Under the pieces are notes generated by a model, which made no database searches, was not told where the DNA came from, and worked only from the letters and a program-made list of their open reading frames with translations. Source: Anaerolineae bacterium (lineage in GTDB: Bacteria > Chloroflexota > Anaerolineae > Promineifilales > Promineifilaceae). From it: a stretch of DNA of 24,149 nucleotides. Below are positions 14,342-22,770 of the stretch, one piece after another. Each line of letters opens with the position of its first letter. Position 1 is the first letter of the stretch. The stretch spans positions 1 through 24,149 of the forward strand of contig JANQGC010000200.1 in assembly GCA_028277515.1 (NCBI GenBank), read 5' to 3'. The position numbers and the translations under genes are program-made.

Positions 14342-15568
14342 ATGAAGCGTAGATTGTTTGTCCTGTCCTTGATCCTTTTATTTATTTTATTTTTAACCGC
14401 ATGTGGTGGCACGGCCGAAGCCCCGGACTCGGCCCCTGAGGAAGCAGCAGAAACCGTGGAGGAGCCTGCCGAAGAAGAAGCCGAACCCACGGAAGCGCCT
14501 ATGGAAGAAGAGGAGGAACAACCGGCCGAGGAAGAAGCCGCTGAGATGGAAGAGCAGGAAGCCTCTATCGCGGTCGGAACTTTTGTCTTGAATGTGGGCT
14601 ATCCCTGGCTGACGATGCCGATGGATGGTGCTGTCGGTTTTTGGCAAGATCTGGGTGTTGATGTCACCGTTGAACCTGTTGGCGCCTCCCTGGACGCCTT
14701 ACAGCAATTGGTGGCTGGCAATGTAGATTTCATTCAAGGGAATAGCACCGTTGTCTTGCAGGCCAATGTACAGGAAGAGATTCCGGTACGTGTCGTTCAT
14801 GAAACAGGGTTGGTCGACTGGGGCCTTGCTGTTCCGGCCGATAGCGACATAACAGAAATTTCCGATATGTCAGGGAAAAATGTGGGCGTCTTCAGTCTGG
14901 CCAGTGGCGGTATTCCACTCATGAAGGCTTATCTTTCAGAAAACGGGATCGATCCGGATAATGACATTGAAATGATTCCCGTCGGGTTTGGCCCGCAAGC
15001 GAGTGAGGCTTTAAACGGCGGTGATGTTGATGCGGTCATGCTGTGGGGTTCGGCTCTGGCTCAACTGGAAAACCTGGGACATGATTTCCGCATATTCCGA
15101 CATGGCCTGTGGAAAGAGATGCCCGATTTTGTGCTGGCCACGACCCAGAGCAATTTTGATGAAAATCGGGATATGGTGGTTAAAGTTGTCAAGGGAATCA
15201 ACAAGGCCATTGTCTTCACTAATGCCAATCCGGACTGCGTTGTCGGCCTACAATGGCAAGTATTGCCGGATACCAAACCAACCGATATGAGTGATGAAGA
15301 AGCGCTGGCATGGGATCAGAATATCCTGGCCAGACAAATGGATACCGCTGTTATCCCGGCCTACAATCTACATGGATCGGATTTGTGGGGTGTGGCTTCT
15401 GATGAAGAGTATGGTAAGCTGCAAGGCTTCATGGTGGAGCAAGGATTGCTTGAAAATGAAATCGACTCCTCGAATTTCTATATTGATGATCCGGCTTTCT
15501 GGGAAGAAGTGAACGACTTCGATCCGCAGCCAATTATTGAAATGGCCGAGGCCTGTGAATTTGAATAA
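14342..15568 (+). CDS. ABC transporter substrate-binding lipoprotein, NMT1/TauA-like
   Basis: Membrane-anchored receptor of the second importer, 408 residues. A Lys-Arg-Arg start and hydrophobic core lead to lipobox LTAC with Cys21, then an acidic Glu/Pro/Ala linker to about residue 75. The binding fold begins at FVLNVGYPWLTMPMDGAVGFW. NVDFIQGNSTVVLQAN and GKNVGVFSLASGG are landmarks of the aliphatic sulfonate/NMT1 receptor group. The ribosome site GGAGGTG is strong and about 5 bases before ATG 14342. It is the first gene of an eight-gene plus-strand run. Its ATPase and permease genes come 3.4 kb later, after three CoA-metabolism genes, an arrangement that ties uptake to catabolism. Ligand unknown. 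The sequence is clearly different from the first receptor, so the two importers probably take different ligands (inference). Confidence 0.92.
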   Translation: MKRRLFVLSLILLFILFLTACGGTAEAPDSAPEEAAETVEEPAEEEAEPTEAPMEEEEEQPAEEEAAEMEEQEASIAVGTFVLNVGYPWLTMPMDGAVGFWQDLGVDVTVEPVGASLDALQQLVAGNVDFIQGNSTVVLQANVQEEIPVRVVHETGLVDWGLAVPADSDITEISDMSGKNVGVFSLASGGIPLMKAYLSENGIDPDNDIEMIPVGFGPQASEALNGGDVDAVMLWGSALAQLENLGHDFRIFRHGLWKEMPDFVLATTQSNFDENRDMVVKVVKGINKAIVFTNANPDCVVGLQWQVLPDTKPTDMSDEEALAWDQNILARQMDTAVIPAYNLHGSDLWGVASDEEYGKLQGFMVEQGLLENEIDSSNFYIDDPAFWEEVNDFDPQPIIEMAEACEFE

Positions 15569-17681
15569 CCTCAAACCTCTTATTGAACCCAAATCTGTGG
15601 CTGTTGTTGGGGCATCGGAACGGCCGGGTAGTTTGGGCCAGGCCTCCCTGAGTAATCTCTTGAAATCCGGCTATGCCGGCCGTCTTTATCCGATCAACCC
15701 CAAATACAAGCGGATTTTTGACATTCCCTGCTATGGCGGTTGGGACGATCTCCCTGAGCAAGTTGATTGCGTCATTATTTGCACACCGGCCAGGAGCGTT
15801 CCTGGATTGGTTTCCGAAGCGGGGCAGGCCGGCGCGCGATCAGCCATCGTTTTCGCCAGTGGTTATGCGGAAACGGGGTCCGCCGGCCAACAATTGCAAA
15901 ATGAACTGGCTGCCGCGGCCGAGGCCTGGGATATGCCGCTTTGCGGTCCAAATTGCCTTGGTCTGGTTAATTTCAGCAATCGCTTTATGGGTTTCGGCGC
16001 GCCGATGACCTTTGATATGTCTGAAGGGCGCATATCGGCCGTCTGCCAGAGCGGTTCTGTGGCCATCGCCCTGCTCAATAGCGGTCGTAGCCTTGATTAC
16101 CGGACGGTTATTTCCAGTGGAAACGAGGCAGTGGTCACGCTTGAAGATTACCTGGAATTCCTGGTTGCTGATGAAGGGACGGAGACCATCATTGCCTTTG
16201 TTGAAGGCTTTCGCAATATACCCAAACTGCGTCGGGTGGCCGCTGAGGCACTTGAACGTGGCAAGCCGATCATCATCTTAAAGTCCGGCCGCTCGGCGGC
16301 CGGACGGGCTGCTGCCATCGCCCACACCGGCGCCCTGGCCGGCACCGGCCGCGTTCTTTCCGCCCTTTTAAGCCAGTTGGAAATCATCAGAGTGCAAGAT
16401 CTGGATGAATTATTGGAAACGGCCGCTCTTTGCCAAAAATCGCGCCGGCCGCGCGGCCGGCGCTTAGGTGTTATCGGTATTTCCGGGGGTGAGGTTGGGC
16501 TTCTGGCTGATGTGACCGAGGATGCCGGTCTTGAGCTAGCGCGGCTGCTGCCGGAGACGATCGACGAAATCAAGGAACTGCTCCCAGCCTTTAGCAATGT
16601 GGCCAACCCGCTCGACGCCTGGGGCGCCGGCGATTTAGGTGATACTTACGCGAATTGTCTGCGCAGCATGCTCCGCGATCCCGGTGTTGACCTGGTGGCC
16701 GTTACCCAGGACGCTCAATCCGGGTTAGGCGCGGAACAGGCTGGTTTTTACACCCAACAGGCCCGCTCAGTCAGTACGGTATATAACGAAACGGACAAGC
16801 CGGTCGTCCTTTTTAGTAACATTTCGGGTGGTTTTCACCCGGCCATGCGGCAGGTCTTTGAGGCCGGTGGCGTGCCTTTGTTGCAAGGTACACGTGAAAG
16901 CTTGCGAGCTATCCGCCATCTGATTGATTTCTCATTGGCTCAGCCAGACGCTACCCGCGAGGAGCCATCAACATGCGAGGAGAGCCAACCGGATGTTCAC
17001 CACCTTCTCGTACCGGGCAGCCTGGCCGAATCTGATAGCAAGCAGTTCCTGGCCGCTTATGGGATTCCTATTACCCAGCAAGAATTGGTCCAATCCAAGG
17101 AATCGGCCGTTCAGGCCGCAGATCGCATCGGTGGGCAGGTGGTCCTAAAAATTGATTCCCCCGACATTCAACACAAGAGTGATGTCGGCGGCGTGCGTCT
17201 GGGCTTGACCGGTGCAGACGCGATTCGCACCGCTTATGATGACATCATGTCTGCCGTGAGCCAGGCCCATCCAACAGCCCGATTGAACGGCATCCTTGTC
17301 CAGGAAATGCTGGCAACCGAGAAATCCATCGAGCTTATCGCCGGCGTGAAACGTGATCCTCAATGCGGTCCGGCCGTTGTATTTGGCCTGGGTGGCCTCT
17401 TTGTGGAGGTATTGCAAGATGTCGCTCTGCGCGTTGCGCCCTTGCGCGAAGTAGATGCCTGGCAAATGTTAGCCGAAATCCGGGGAGCGGCGCTATTGGA
17501 TGGGGTTCGCGGGCAACCGGCCATGGATAAACCGGCCATAGTTGAAATTTTGCTCAAACTGTCGGCCATCGCCATGCAGTTGGGCGATCAGATTACAGCC
17601 ATCGACATAAACCCCCTGTTCGTTTTTCCCGCCGGTCAGGGAACAGTAGCCGCTGACGCTTTGGTGGTTGTTAGAGAATAG
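15555..17681 (+). CDS. Acyl-CoA synthetase, ADP-forming (fused alpha-beta)
   Basis: Converts a carboxylic acid, CoA and ATP reversibly to acyl-CoA, ADP and phosphate. The 708-residue fusion has an N-terminal CoA-binding Rossmann domain (SVAVVGASERPGS), two succinyl-CoA-ligase-like domains with the phospho-His at residue 257 (AAAIAHTGALAGT), and a C-terminal ATP-grasp domain (from about residue 490: LAAYGIPIT, then IQHKSDVGGVRLG and FGLGGLFVEVL). No ATG is available. I chose GTG 15555, preceded by GAGG; TTG at 15537 or 15561 are alternatives. The start lies inside the end of the lipoprotein gene (14-base overlap), so the two are coupled. Homologues act on acetate, propionate, aryl-acetates or pimelate, and the substrate cannot be fixed here. 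Being co-transcribed with an importer, it likely activates the imported acid or a product of it. Confidence 0.93.
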   Translation: MNLNNLKPLIEPKSVAVVGASERPGSLGQASLSNLLKSGYAGRLYPINPKYKRIFDIPCYGGWDDLPEQVDCVIICTPARSVPGLVSEAGQAGARSAIVFASGYAETGSAGQQLQNELAAAAEAWDMPLCGPNCLGLVNFSNRFMGFGAPMTFDMSEGRISAVCQSGSVAIALLNSGRSLDYRTVISSGNEAVVTLEDYLEFLVADEGTETIIAFVEGFRNIPKLRRVAAEALERGKPIIILKSGRSAAGRAAAIAHTGALAGTGRVLSALLSQLEIIRVQDLDELLETAALCQKSRRPRGRRLGVIGISGGEVGLLADVTEDAGLELARLLPETIDEIKELLPAFSNVANPLDAWGAGDLGDTYANCLRSMLRDPGVDLVAVTQDAQSGLGAEQAGFYTQQARSVSTVYNETDKPVVLFSNISGGFHPAMRQVFEAGGVPLLQGTRESLRAIRHLIDFSLAQPDATREEPSTCEESQPDVHHLLVPGSLAESDSKQFLAAYGIPITQQELVQSKESAVQAADRIGGQVVLKIDSPDIQHKSDVGGVRLGLTGADAIRTAYDDIMSAVSQAHPTARLNGILVQEMLATEKSIELIAGVKRDPQCGPAVVFGLGGLFVEVLQDVALRVAPLREVDAWQMLAEIRGAALLDGVRGQPAMDKPAIVEILLKLSAIAMQLGDQITAIDINPLFVFPAGQGTVAADALVVVRE

Positions 17682-17686
17682 AAGAA

Positions 17687-18082
17687 ATGAAAGAAGTCGA
17701 AACAGTTATTCCTTATGAACTTACCCTTCAAGTCACGCCGGACAACGTTGCTCCGCGCTTTGTGTCCGGAACCCCGGAAGCATTTGCCACTCCCGCTTTG
17801 GTTGCCCTGATTGAGTTAACCGCAGCCCAAATGGTGGCTGAACACCTGGAATCCGGTGAAACAACCGTTGGTACCAGCTTACAGATCAAGCATATTGCGC
17901 CAACGCCAATTGGTATGATGGTTCGTTGTCAGGCCACATTGGAGGAGGTCGATCGCCGCCGGCTGCGCTTCGCTGTCATTGCCTGGGATGAGGAAGAAAA
18001 GATTTGTGAGGGGTGGCACGAACGATTTGTCGTCAACAAAGATCGCTTTGTCGCTAACCTTCGCGACAAAGCGGGTAAATGA
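17687..18082 (+). CDS. FlK-like acyl-CoA thioesterase (hot-dog fold)
   Basis: Small hot-dog protein of 131 residues that is likely to hydrolyse a short acyl-CoA. It aligns end to end with fluoroacetyl-CoA thioesterase FlK: Thr35, Glu43 and His69 occupy the positions of FlK Thr42, Glu50 and His76 at a constant offset of 7, and Gly62 matches FlK Gly69. The C-terminal WHERFVVNKDRF matches the family THER end. FlK's gating Phe33 and Phe36 correspond to Val26 and Thr29, so fluoro-selectivity is not expected. The start is 5 bases after the acyl-CoA synthetase stop with a weak ribosome site. The alignment is from memory. A CoA-recycling or product-release role is inference. Confidence 0.85.
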   Translation: MKEVETVIPYELTLQVTPDNVAPRFVSGTPEAFATPALVALIELTAAQMVAEHLESGETTVGTSLQIKHIAPTPIGMMVRCQATLEEVDRRRLRFAVIAWDEEEKICEGWHERFVVNKDRFVANLRDKAGK

Positions 18083-18176
18083 TCGCAAATTAAACGGGAT
18101 GGGATGATCGGTATCCCAGTTTGCTGCCCCGGTGATCGAAACCCAACAAGTATGTTTATTATCTTGGAGAGAAATG

Positions 18177-18983
18177 ATGTCTGGTTATCAAAATATCACG
18201 TATAAACAAGAGGACGGTATCGCCCTCATCACCCTCAATCGGCCGCAGAAATTAAATGCTCTGTCTGATGAGTTGATGTATGAGTTAGGTCATGCCTTCG
18301 ATACGATCCAGGATGATGCCGCCATCCGTGTGGCCATTGTCACCGGAGCCGGTCGTGCCTTTTCTGCCGGGTATGATATTTCTCCGCGTGATAAACCTTT
18401 AGAGACGATCCAGGATTGGCGGGATCATGCGACCAGAGCCGGGCGTGATGTGGTGATGAAGATGTGGGATTTGCGCGTGCCGGTGATCACGGCCGTCAAT
18501 GGCTATGCCCTGGGGGGTGGCTGCGACATTGTCCTGGCTTCCGATATCACCATCCTGGCTGACGACGCCAGGTTGGGCGAGCCGGAAGTGCGCATGGTTT
18601 CTGCACCGCCGACCATGATCATGCCCTGGGTTATTGGACTGAAAAAGACCAAAGAATTATTATTGACCGGGGACATGATCGATGCCCAGGAAGCGTATCG
18701 CCTGGGAATGGCCAATAAGGTTGTCCCCGCTGCCGATCTCATGGATGAAGCACACGCTTTTGCTCGCCGGTTGGCGCTGGTACCCCCCGTCTCTATCGAA
18801 TATAACAAACGGGCGATAAACCATACCTACGAAGTGATGGGCTTGAAGAGCGCGGTCGCCTATGGGGTTGAGGTCTTTACTCTGTTGCTCAATACGCTGG
18901 AATCGGCCGAATTTGGCGCCCTGGTCGCCGAAAAGGGGTTAAAAGAAGCACTCGCCACACGTGACCGCGCTTTCATGGAGTAG
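18177..18983 (+). CDS. Enoyl-CoA hydratase/isomerase (crotonase family), copy 1
   Basis: Crotonase-fold enzyme of 268 residues acting on acyl-CoA. The CoA-binding oxyanion-hole motifs RAFSAGYDI and NGYALGGGCDI are present. At the two catalytic Glu positions of classical enoyl-CoA hydratase (rat 144 and 164) it has Asp117 and Glu137, 20 residues apart as in the reference. The region after Glu137 (MVSAPPTMIMPWVIG) lacks the usual GGTQRL, so it may be an isomerase, a hydrolase or a hydratase with unusual specificity. Start ATG 18177 is 6 bases after GGAGA; ATG 18174 and an upstream GTG at 18132 are less likely. The 94-base gap before it holds only a small TGGGAT/ATCCCA hairpin (18100-18118). Confidence 0.92.
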   Translation: MSGYQNITYKQEDGIALITLNRPQKLNALSDELMYELGHAFDTIQDDAAIRVAIVTGAGRAFSAGYDISPRDKPLETIQDWRDHATRAGRDVVMKMWDLRVPVITAVNGYALGGGCDIVLASDITILADDARLGEPEVRMVSAPPTMIMPWVIGLKKTKELLLTGDMIDAQEAYRLGMANKVVPAADLMDEAHAFARRLALVPPVSIEYNKRAINHTYEVMGLKSAVAYGVEVFTLLLNTLESAEFGALVAEKGLKEALATRDRAFME

Positions 18984-18988
18984 CTGAT

Positions 18989-19756
18989 GTGTTAATCAAA
19001 GTTAATGACCTCACCAAAACATATCTTACCCGCGACGGCGGACAGGTCCATGCCTTAGACAACATCTCTTTTGGTATAGAAGAAGAGGAATTTGTCACCG
19101 TTGTCGGGCCAAGCGGCTGTGGCAAGAGTACGATGTTAAAAATTTTGGCGGGTATTCTGGCCAAAACGAGTGGTAACGTTATGCTGCGTGACCAGCCGAT
19201 TGACAAGCCGCGCCGGGATATTGGGGTCGTATTTCAATCACCGGTCCTGCTGCCGTGGCGCAATGTCCTGGAGAATGTGCTGGTTCCAGCCCACATTCAA
19301 AAACGGGATATTCCCTCCCACCGTGAACGGGCGATGCATCTCTTAGACCTGGTCGGTTTGCAGGGATTTGAAGAAAACTATCCCTATGAATTGTCCGGGG
19401 GCATGCAGCAGCGTGTGGGCATCGGCCGTGCCCTGGTTTGCGATCCGGCTCTGCTGTTGATGGATGAGCCGTTTGGCGCTTTAGACGCCATGACCCGCGA
19501 GCGCATGAATATGGAACTGCTGCGCATCTGGCGCGAAAGCGAAAAAACGATCCTGTTCGTCACGCACAGCATCCCGGAAGCCGTCTTGCTCGCCGACAAG
19601 GTTATTGTGCTCACCAGCAGGCCAGGAAGAATTAACGAGATTGTTGAGATTGATCTACCCCGGCCGCGTTCTATTGAGATGGTTTCCACGGAAAAATTTG
19701 GGCGTTATTCATTGAAACTGAGGCAGTTGATGAATGCCCAGGGAGGTGTTGACTGA
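18989..19756 (+). CDS. ABC transporter ATP-binding protein, TauB/SsuB type
   Basis: ATPase of the second importer, 255 residues. Walker A GPSGCGKST (40-48), Q-loop VVFQSPVLLPWRNV, signature LSGGMQQRVGIGRAL, Walker B LLLMDEPFGALDA and switch His in VTHS are all present. LLPWRNVLENV is the typical signature of the taurine/sulfonate/nitrate ATPases. It starts at GTG 18989, 5 bases after the crotonase stop, with GGAG 8 bases upstream at the end of that gene. It overlaps the permease start by one base (TGATG). It is clearly related to, but distinct from, the ATPase at 637-1407. Confidence 0.95.
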   Translation: MLIKVNDLTKTYLTRDGGQVHALDNISFGIEEEEFVTVVGPSGCGKSTMLKILAGILAKTSGNVMLRDQPIDKPRRDIGVVFQSPVLLPWRNVLENVLVPAHIQKRDIPSHRERAMHLLDLVGLQGFEENYPYELSGGMQQRVGIGRALVCDPALLLMDEPFGALDAMTRERMNMELLRIWRESEKTILFVTHSIPEAVLLADKVIVLTSRPGRINEIVEIDLPRPRSIEMVSTEKFGRYSLKLRQLMNAQGGVD

Positions 19757-20625
19757 TGACCGATGAGCAATTGAATATCAGCGTCAATGAAGCGGAGCAA
19801 CAACCGGTCCCTTCAGCCGGCTTGAGGCAGCGTTTGTCTGCAACGGTGCGCGAACGGCCGGAACTCATCCTTTCCCCACTTTTATTCATTCTCGTCGTTG
19901 GTGGTTGGGAATTGGCAGTTAATATATTTGACATTCCACGCATCGTTCTTCCCGCACCATCGGCTATTGCCAACTCTTTTGTTGAATTGAGCAGTGAAGG
20001 GGATTTGCTGATGCATTTCAGCATTACATTGTATGAAACCATTGCCGGATTTCTCTTGGGCAGCATAACCGGACTTATCTTAGGCGTATTGGTTTCCCAA
20101 TTCCGCATCGTAGAAAAAACGTTATATCCTTACATTGTTGCTTTTCAAACCTTGCCTAAAGTGGCCATCGCGCCGATCATTATCATATGGGCCGGATATG
20201 GCTTAACTTCCAAAGTCATCATCACTGCCATGATTGCCTTTTTCCCGGTTCTGGTCAATACCATAGTGGGACTTAACAGCACCGATCCGATTTACGTCGA
20301 GATGCTGGCTTCATTTACGGCTTCTCGGTGGCAAATTTTTCGCCTGGTAAAAGTGCCGATGGCTCTGCCTTTTATTTTTGCCGGCCTGGATATTGCCGCT
20401 GTCCTCAGCGTCATTGGGGCTATTGTCGGTGAGTTCGTCGGCGCCAGGGCCGGATTAGGGTATTTGATATTAATACGCAACTTTAACCTGGATATGGCCG
20501 GCGTTTTCTCTATTTTGATTGTCCTCTCCTTGATGGGCATTAGTTTACATTTGATCATCAACTGGCTGCAGCGCCGCGTCGTCTTTTGGGCGCAGCCAGA
20601 AGTGGAGCGGATTATTGGTGCCTGA
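19756..20625 (+). CDS. ABC transporter permease, TauC/SsuC type
   Basis: Inner-membrane channel subunit of the second importer, 289 residues. A polar N-terminus of about 35 residues leads to about six hydrophobic segments. Family landmarks are VLPAPSAIANSF, TLYETIAGFLLGSITGLILG, YIVAFQTLPKVAIAPIIIIW and the EAA-loop region SRWQIFRLVKVPMALPFIFAGL, with GEFVGARAGLGYLI near the end. The ribosome site GGGAGGTG lies within the end of the ATPase gene. It overlaps the next amidohydrolase by 8 bases. It pairs with the ATPase just upstream and the lipoprotein at 14342. Confidence 0.95.
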   Translation: MTDEQLNISVNEAEQQPVPSAGLRQRLSATVRERPELILSPLLFILVVGGWELAVNIFDIPRIVLPAPSAIANSFVELSSEGDLLMHFSITLYETIAGFLLGSITGLILGVLVSQFRIVEKTLYPYIVAFQTLPKVAIAPIIIIWAGYGLTSKVIITAMIAFFPVLVNTIVGLNSTDPIYVEMLASFTASRWQIFRLVKVPMALPFIFAGLDIAAVLSVIGAIVGEFVGARAGLGYLILIRNFNLDMAGVFSILIVLSLMGISLHLIINWLQRRVVFWAQPEVERIIGA

Positions 20626-21979
20626 TCAAGAAAAAAATAATTCGACACAATTAAACGGCGCTATATTAACCCTGGATGGCAGCGATCATTTTTATGAAAG
20701 GGGATTCATAGAGACAGATGGCCCAATCATCGGCCGGCTGGGTGAAAACAGGTCTGCGACCATCAATGGACTTGATTTCTCGCGCTGTGTGCTTCTGCCC
20801 GGATTTATCAATGCCCACACCCATTTATTCCTGACGATTCTACGCGGTTTTAATGATGATCTGCCTCTTTTTCCCTGGCTAAAGGTGCTCTCTCCGGCCA
20901 TCGGGTTGATGAACACGGAAGATATGGTCACCTCCAATTATGCCGGCTGTTTTGAGGCGATTCGCTCAGGGACAACGACGGTTTGTGAATGCTGTCGATA
21001 TGAACCGCAATTGACGGCCGAAGCTGCCTCCAAGCTCGGCTTACGCAGCATATCGGGCGGCATGCCCGCCTCGGAATGGTTTGGCGACCCGTTGCCCACC
21101 GACCTGCCGGCCTTAAAAGCCAATACCCTGCTTGTCCGTGATAATCCTGAGCGTTACAACAATCTGGCAGCCGCTCATATCGGTGTTCATTCCCCTTATA
21201 ACTGCTCATCCGATTTCATTCTTTCTGTTAAAGCATTGGCTGATGAACTTGATCTGCCGTTTAATATTCACCTGGCTGAATGTCAGGATGAAGTGGATTT
21301 AATCGATCGGCGTTATGGCCAGACCCCTGTTCAATATCTGCATGACCTGGGGGTCTTGTCGCCGGGCGTGATTGCCAACCACTGTGTCCTGTTAAATGAA
21401 AAGGATATGGCCTTGTTTGTGGAAAATGGGGTAGGGGTTGTGCACAACCCGGTGAGCAATGCCAAACTTCATTCCGGCGTGGCGCCGGTCGGCCGTTATC
21501 TGGCGCTGGGCATAAATGTCGGCCTGGCCACGGACAGCGTCGTCAGCAATAACTCGTTGAATATGTTTAAGGAGATGCACTTCGGGATGCTCTTGCAACG
21601 GGCTAATCCGCAGATCCCTGGTTCCGGGCTGTTGCAGCCCATTGATTTTTTGAAAATGGCGACTATCGGTAGTGCGCATGTACTGGGGCTGGACCATATG
21701 ATCGGTTCTTTAGAGGTGGGCAAGCGGGCGGATCTTATCGCTGTTCAGCTGCCGCCTGATGTGCCACTAGAACGAGAAGCGATCATTTCGCACCTGGTTT
21801 GGTCGGCCGGACCGCAAGATGTGCGCCTGGTGATGGTTGACGGCCGCGTCATTGCCAGGGACGGCCGTTTGACGCAGGTGGATCACGCCGCGCTAAAAAA
21901 TGATTTAACGGCTTACTGCACGGCTCGCCGGTCAGAAATATCCAGGGCATTGGCCGGCAACCAGGACATCCACTCATGA
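20618..21979 (+). CDS. Metal-dependent amidohydrolase/deaminase, MtaD/AtzA-like, copy 2
   Basis: Cytosolic amidohydrolase of about 453 residues. From the GTG start the metal and catalytic set is H67-x-H69 (INAHTHLFLT), H218 and E221 (IHLAECQDE), H255 (NHCVLL) and D306 (ATDSVVSNN). GVHSPYNCSS is typical of the S-adenosylhomocysteine/methylthioadenosine deaminase group, to which this copy is closer than the one at 5068-6450. The cysteine-rich VCECCRYEP (about 122-130) is unusual. I chose GTG 20618; TTG 20615 is equally in frame and slightly better spaced from GGAG. It overlaps the permease end, so it is coupled to transport, which suggests that the imported compound is its substrate (inference). 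It is then coupled by ATGA to the second crotonase. Confidence 0.92.
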   Translation: MPDQEKNNSTQLNGAILTLDGSDHFYERGFIETDGPIIGRLGENRSATINGLDFSRCVLLPGFINAHTHLFLTILRGFNDDLPLFPWLKVLSPAIGLMNTEDMVTSNYAGCFEAIRSGTTTVCECCRYEPQLTAEAASKLGLRSISGGMPASEWFGDPLPTDLPALKANTLLVRDNPERYNNLAAAHIGVHSPYNCSSDFILSVKALADELDLPFNIHLAECQDEVDLIDRRYGQTPVQYLHDLGVLSPGVIANHCVLLNEKDMALFVENGVGVVHNPVSNAKLHSGVAPVGRYLALGINVGLATDSVVSNNSLNMFKEMHFGMLLQRANPQIPGSGLLQPIDFLKMATIGSAHVLGLDHMIGSLEVGKRADLIAVQLPPDVPLEREAIISHLVWSAGPQDVRLVMVDGRVIARDGRLTQVDHAALKNDLTAYCTARRSEISRALAGNQDIHS

Positions 21980-22770
21980 CCACGGTAAATTATGAAAAGC
22001 AAGGCCATATTGCCATCATCACGCTCAACCGGCCTGAGGTGCTTAATGCCATCAATTTTGCAATGGGCCGGGAACTGCTGGAAATCTGGGGGGATTTTAG
22101 AGAGGATGATCGGCTGCGCACGGCCGTCCTGACCGGGGCCGGTGAACGGGCTTTTTCGGCCGGGGCAGATTTTCAAAGTTTGGGTGAATGGGTGGATGCT
22201 GATCCTTTTCTGCTTTATGAAAAGAACGATCTCGCTCCTGATCCTTTGGGCGGTCTTAACCGCAATCTGAAACTTTGGAAACCAATCATCGCCGCGATAA
22301 ATGGTTACTGTCTCGGCGGGGGCCTGGAATTGGCCCTGGCCTGCGATATCCGCATCGCTGCCGACAATGCGCAGTTAGGTGTCCCGGATGTGCAGCGCGG
22401 ATTCATCGCCGGCGGTGGCGCGACCCAGCGTCTGCCGCGTCTCATCCCGCCCGGCCTGGCGCTCGATTTACTGCTCACCGGCCGGACGATTGATGCTGAG
22501 GAAGCCCATAGGATAGGCCTGGTTAGCCAGGTCGTCGAAGCCGAAAAGTTAATGGATCAGGCTCTGGAACTGGCGGAAAGGATTGCCCAAAATGCGCCCC
22601 TCGCCGTACGGGCGACGGCCCAGGCTTTTTGGAGGGGTTTAAACCTCTCGTTGGAGGATGGGTTACGTTTGGAGGCGATGTTCAGCAACTTGCTGCGCTC
22701 AAGTATGGACGCCCAGGAAGGGATCCGTGCCTTTCAAGAGAAGCGAGCGCCGAAATTTAAAGGTAATTAA
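21976..22770 (+). CDS. Enoyl-CoA hydratase/isomerase (crotonase family), copy 2
   Basis: Crotonase-fold enzyme of 264 residues and the last gene of the plus-strand operon. Oxyanion-hole motifs are ERAFSAGADF and NGYCLGGGLELAL. Of the two hydratase Glu positions it keeps the first (Glu118 in GGGLE) and has Asp138 at the second (GVPDVQRG), the reverse of copy 1. GGGATQRLPRLI is retained, so it is the more classical of the two. It overlaps the amidohydrolase stop as ATGA. Sequence divergence from copy 1 is high throughout, so this is not a recent duplication. Confidence 0.93.
   Translation: MTTVNYEKQGHIAIITLNRPEVLNAINFAMGRELLEIWGDFREDDRLRTAVLTGAGERAFSAGADFQSLGEWVDADPFLLYEKNDLAPDPLGGLNRNLKLWKPIIAAINGYCLGGGLELALACDIRIAADNAQLGVPDVQRGFIAGGGATQRLPRLIPPGLALDLLLTGRTIDAEEAHRIGLVSQVVEAEKLMDQALELAERIAQNAPLAVRATAQAFWRGLNLSLEDGLRLEAMFSNLLRSSMDAQEGIRAFQEKRAPKFKGN

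Noticed and set aside
17687..18082. Fluoroacetate resistance gene
   Set aside because: The fold and catalytic residues match FlK, but the Phe gate that gives fluoro-selectivity is absent and no other organofluorine genes are present.
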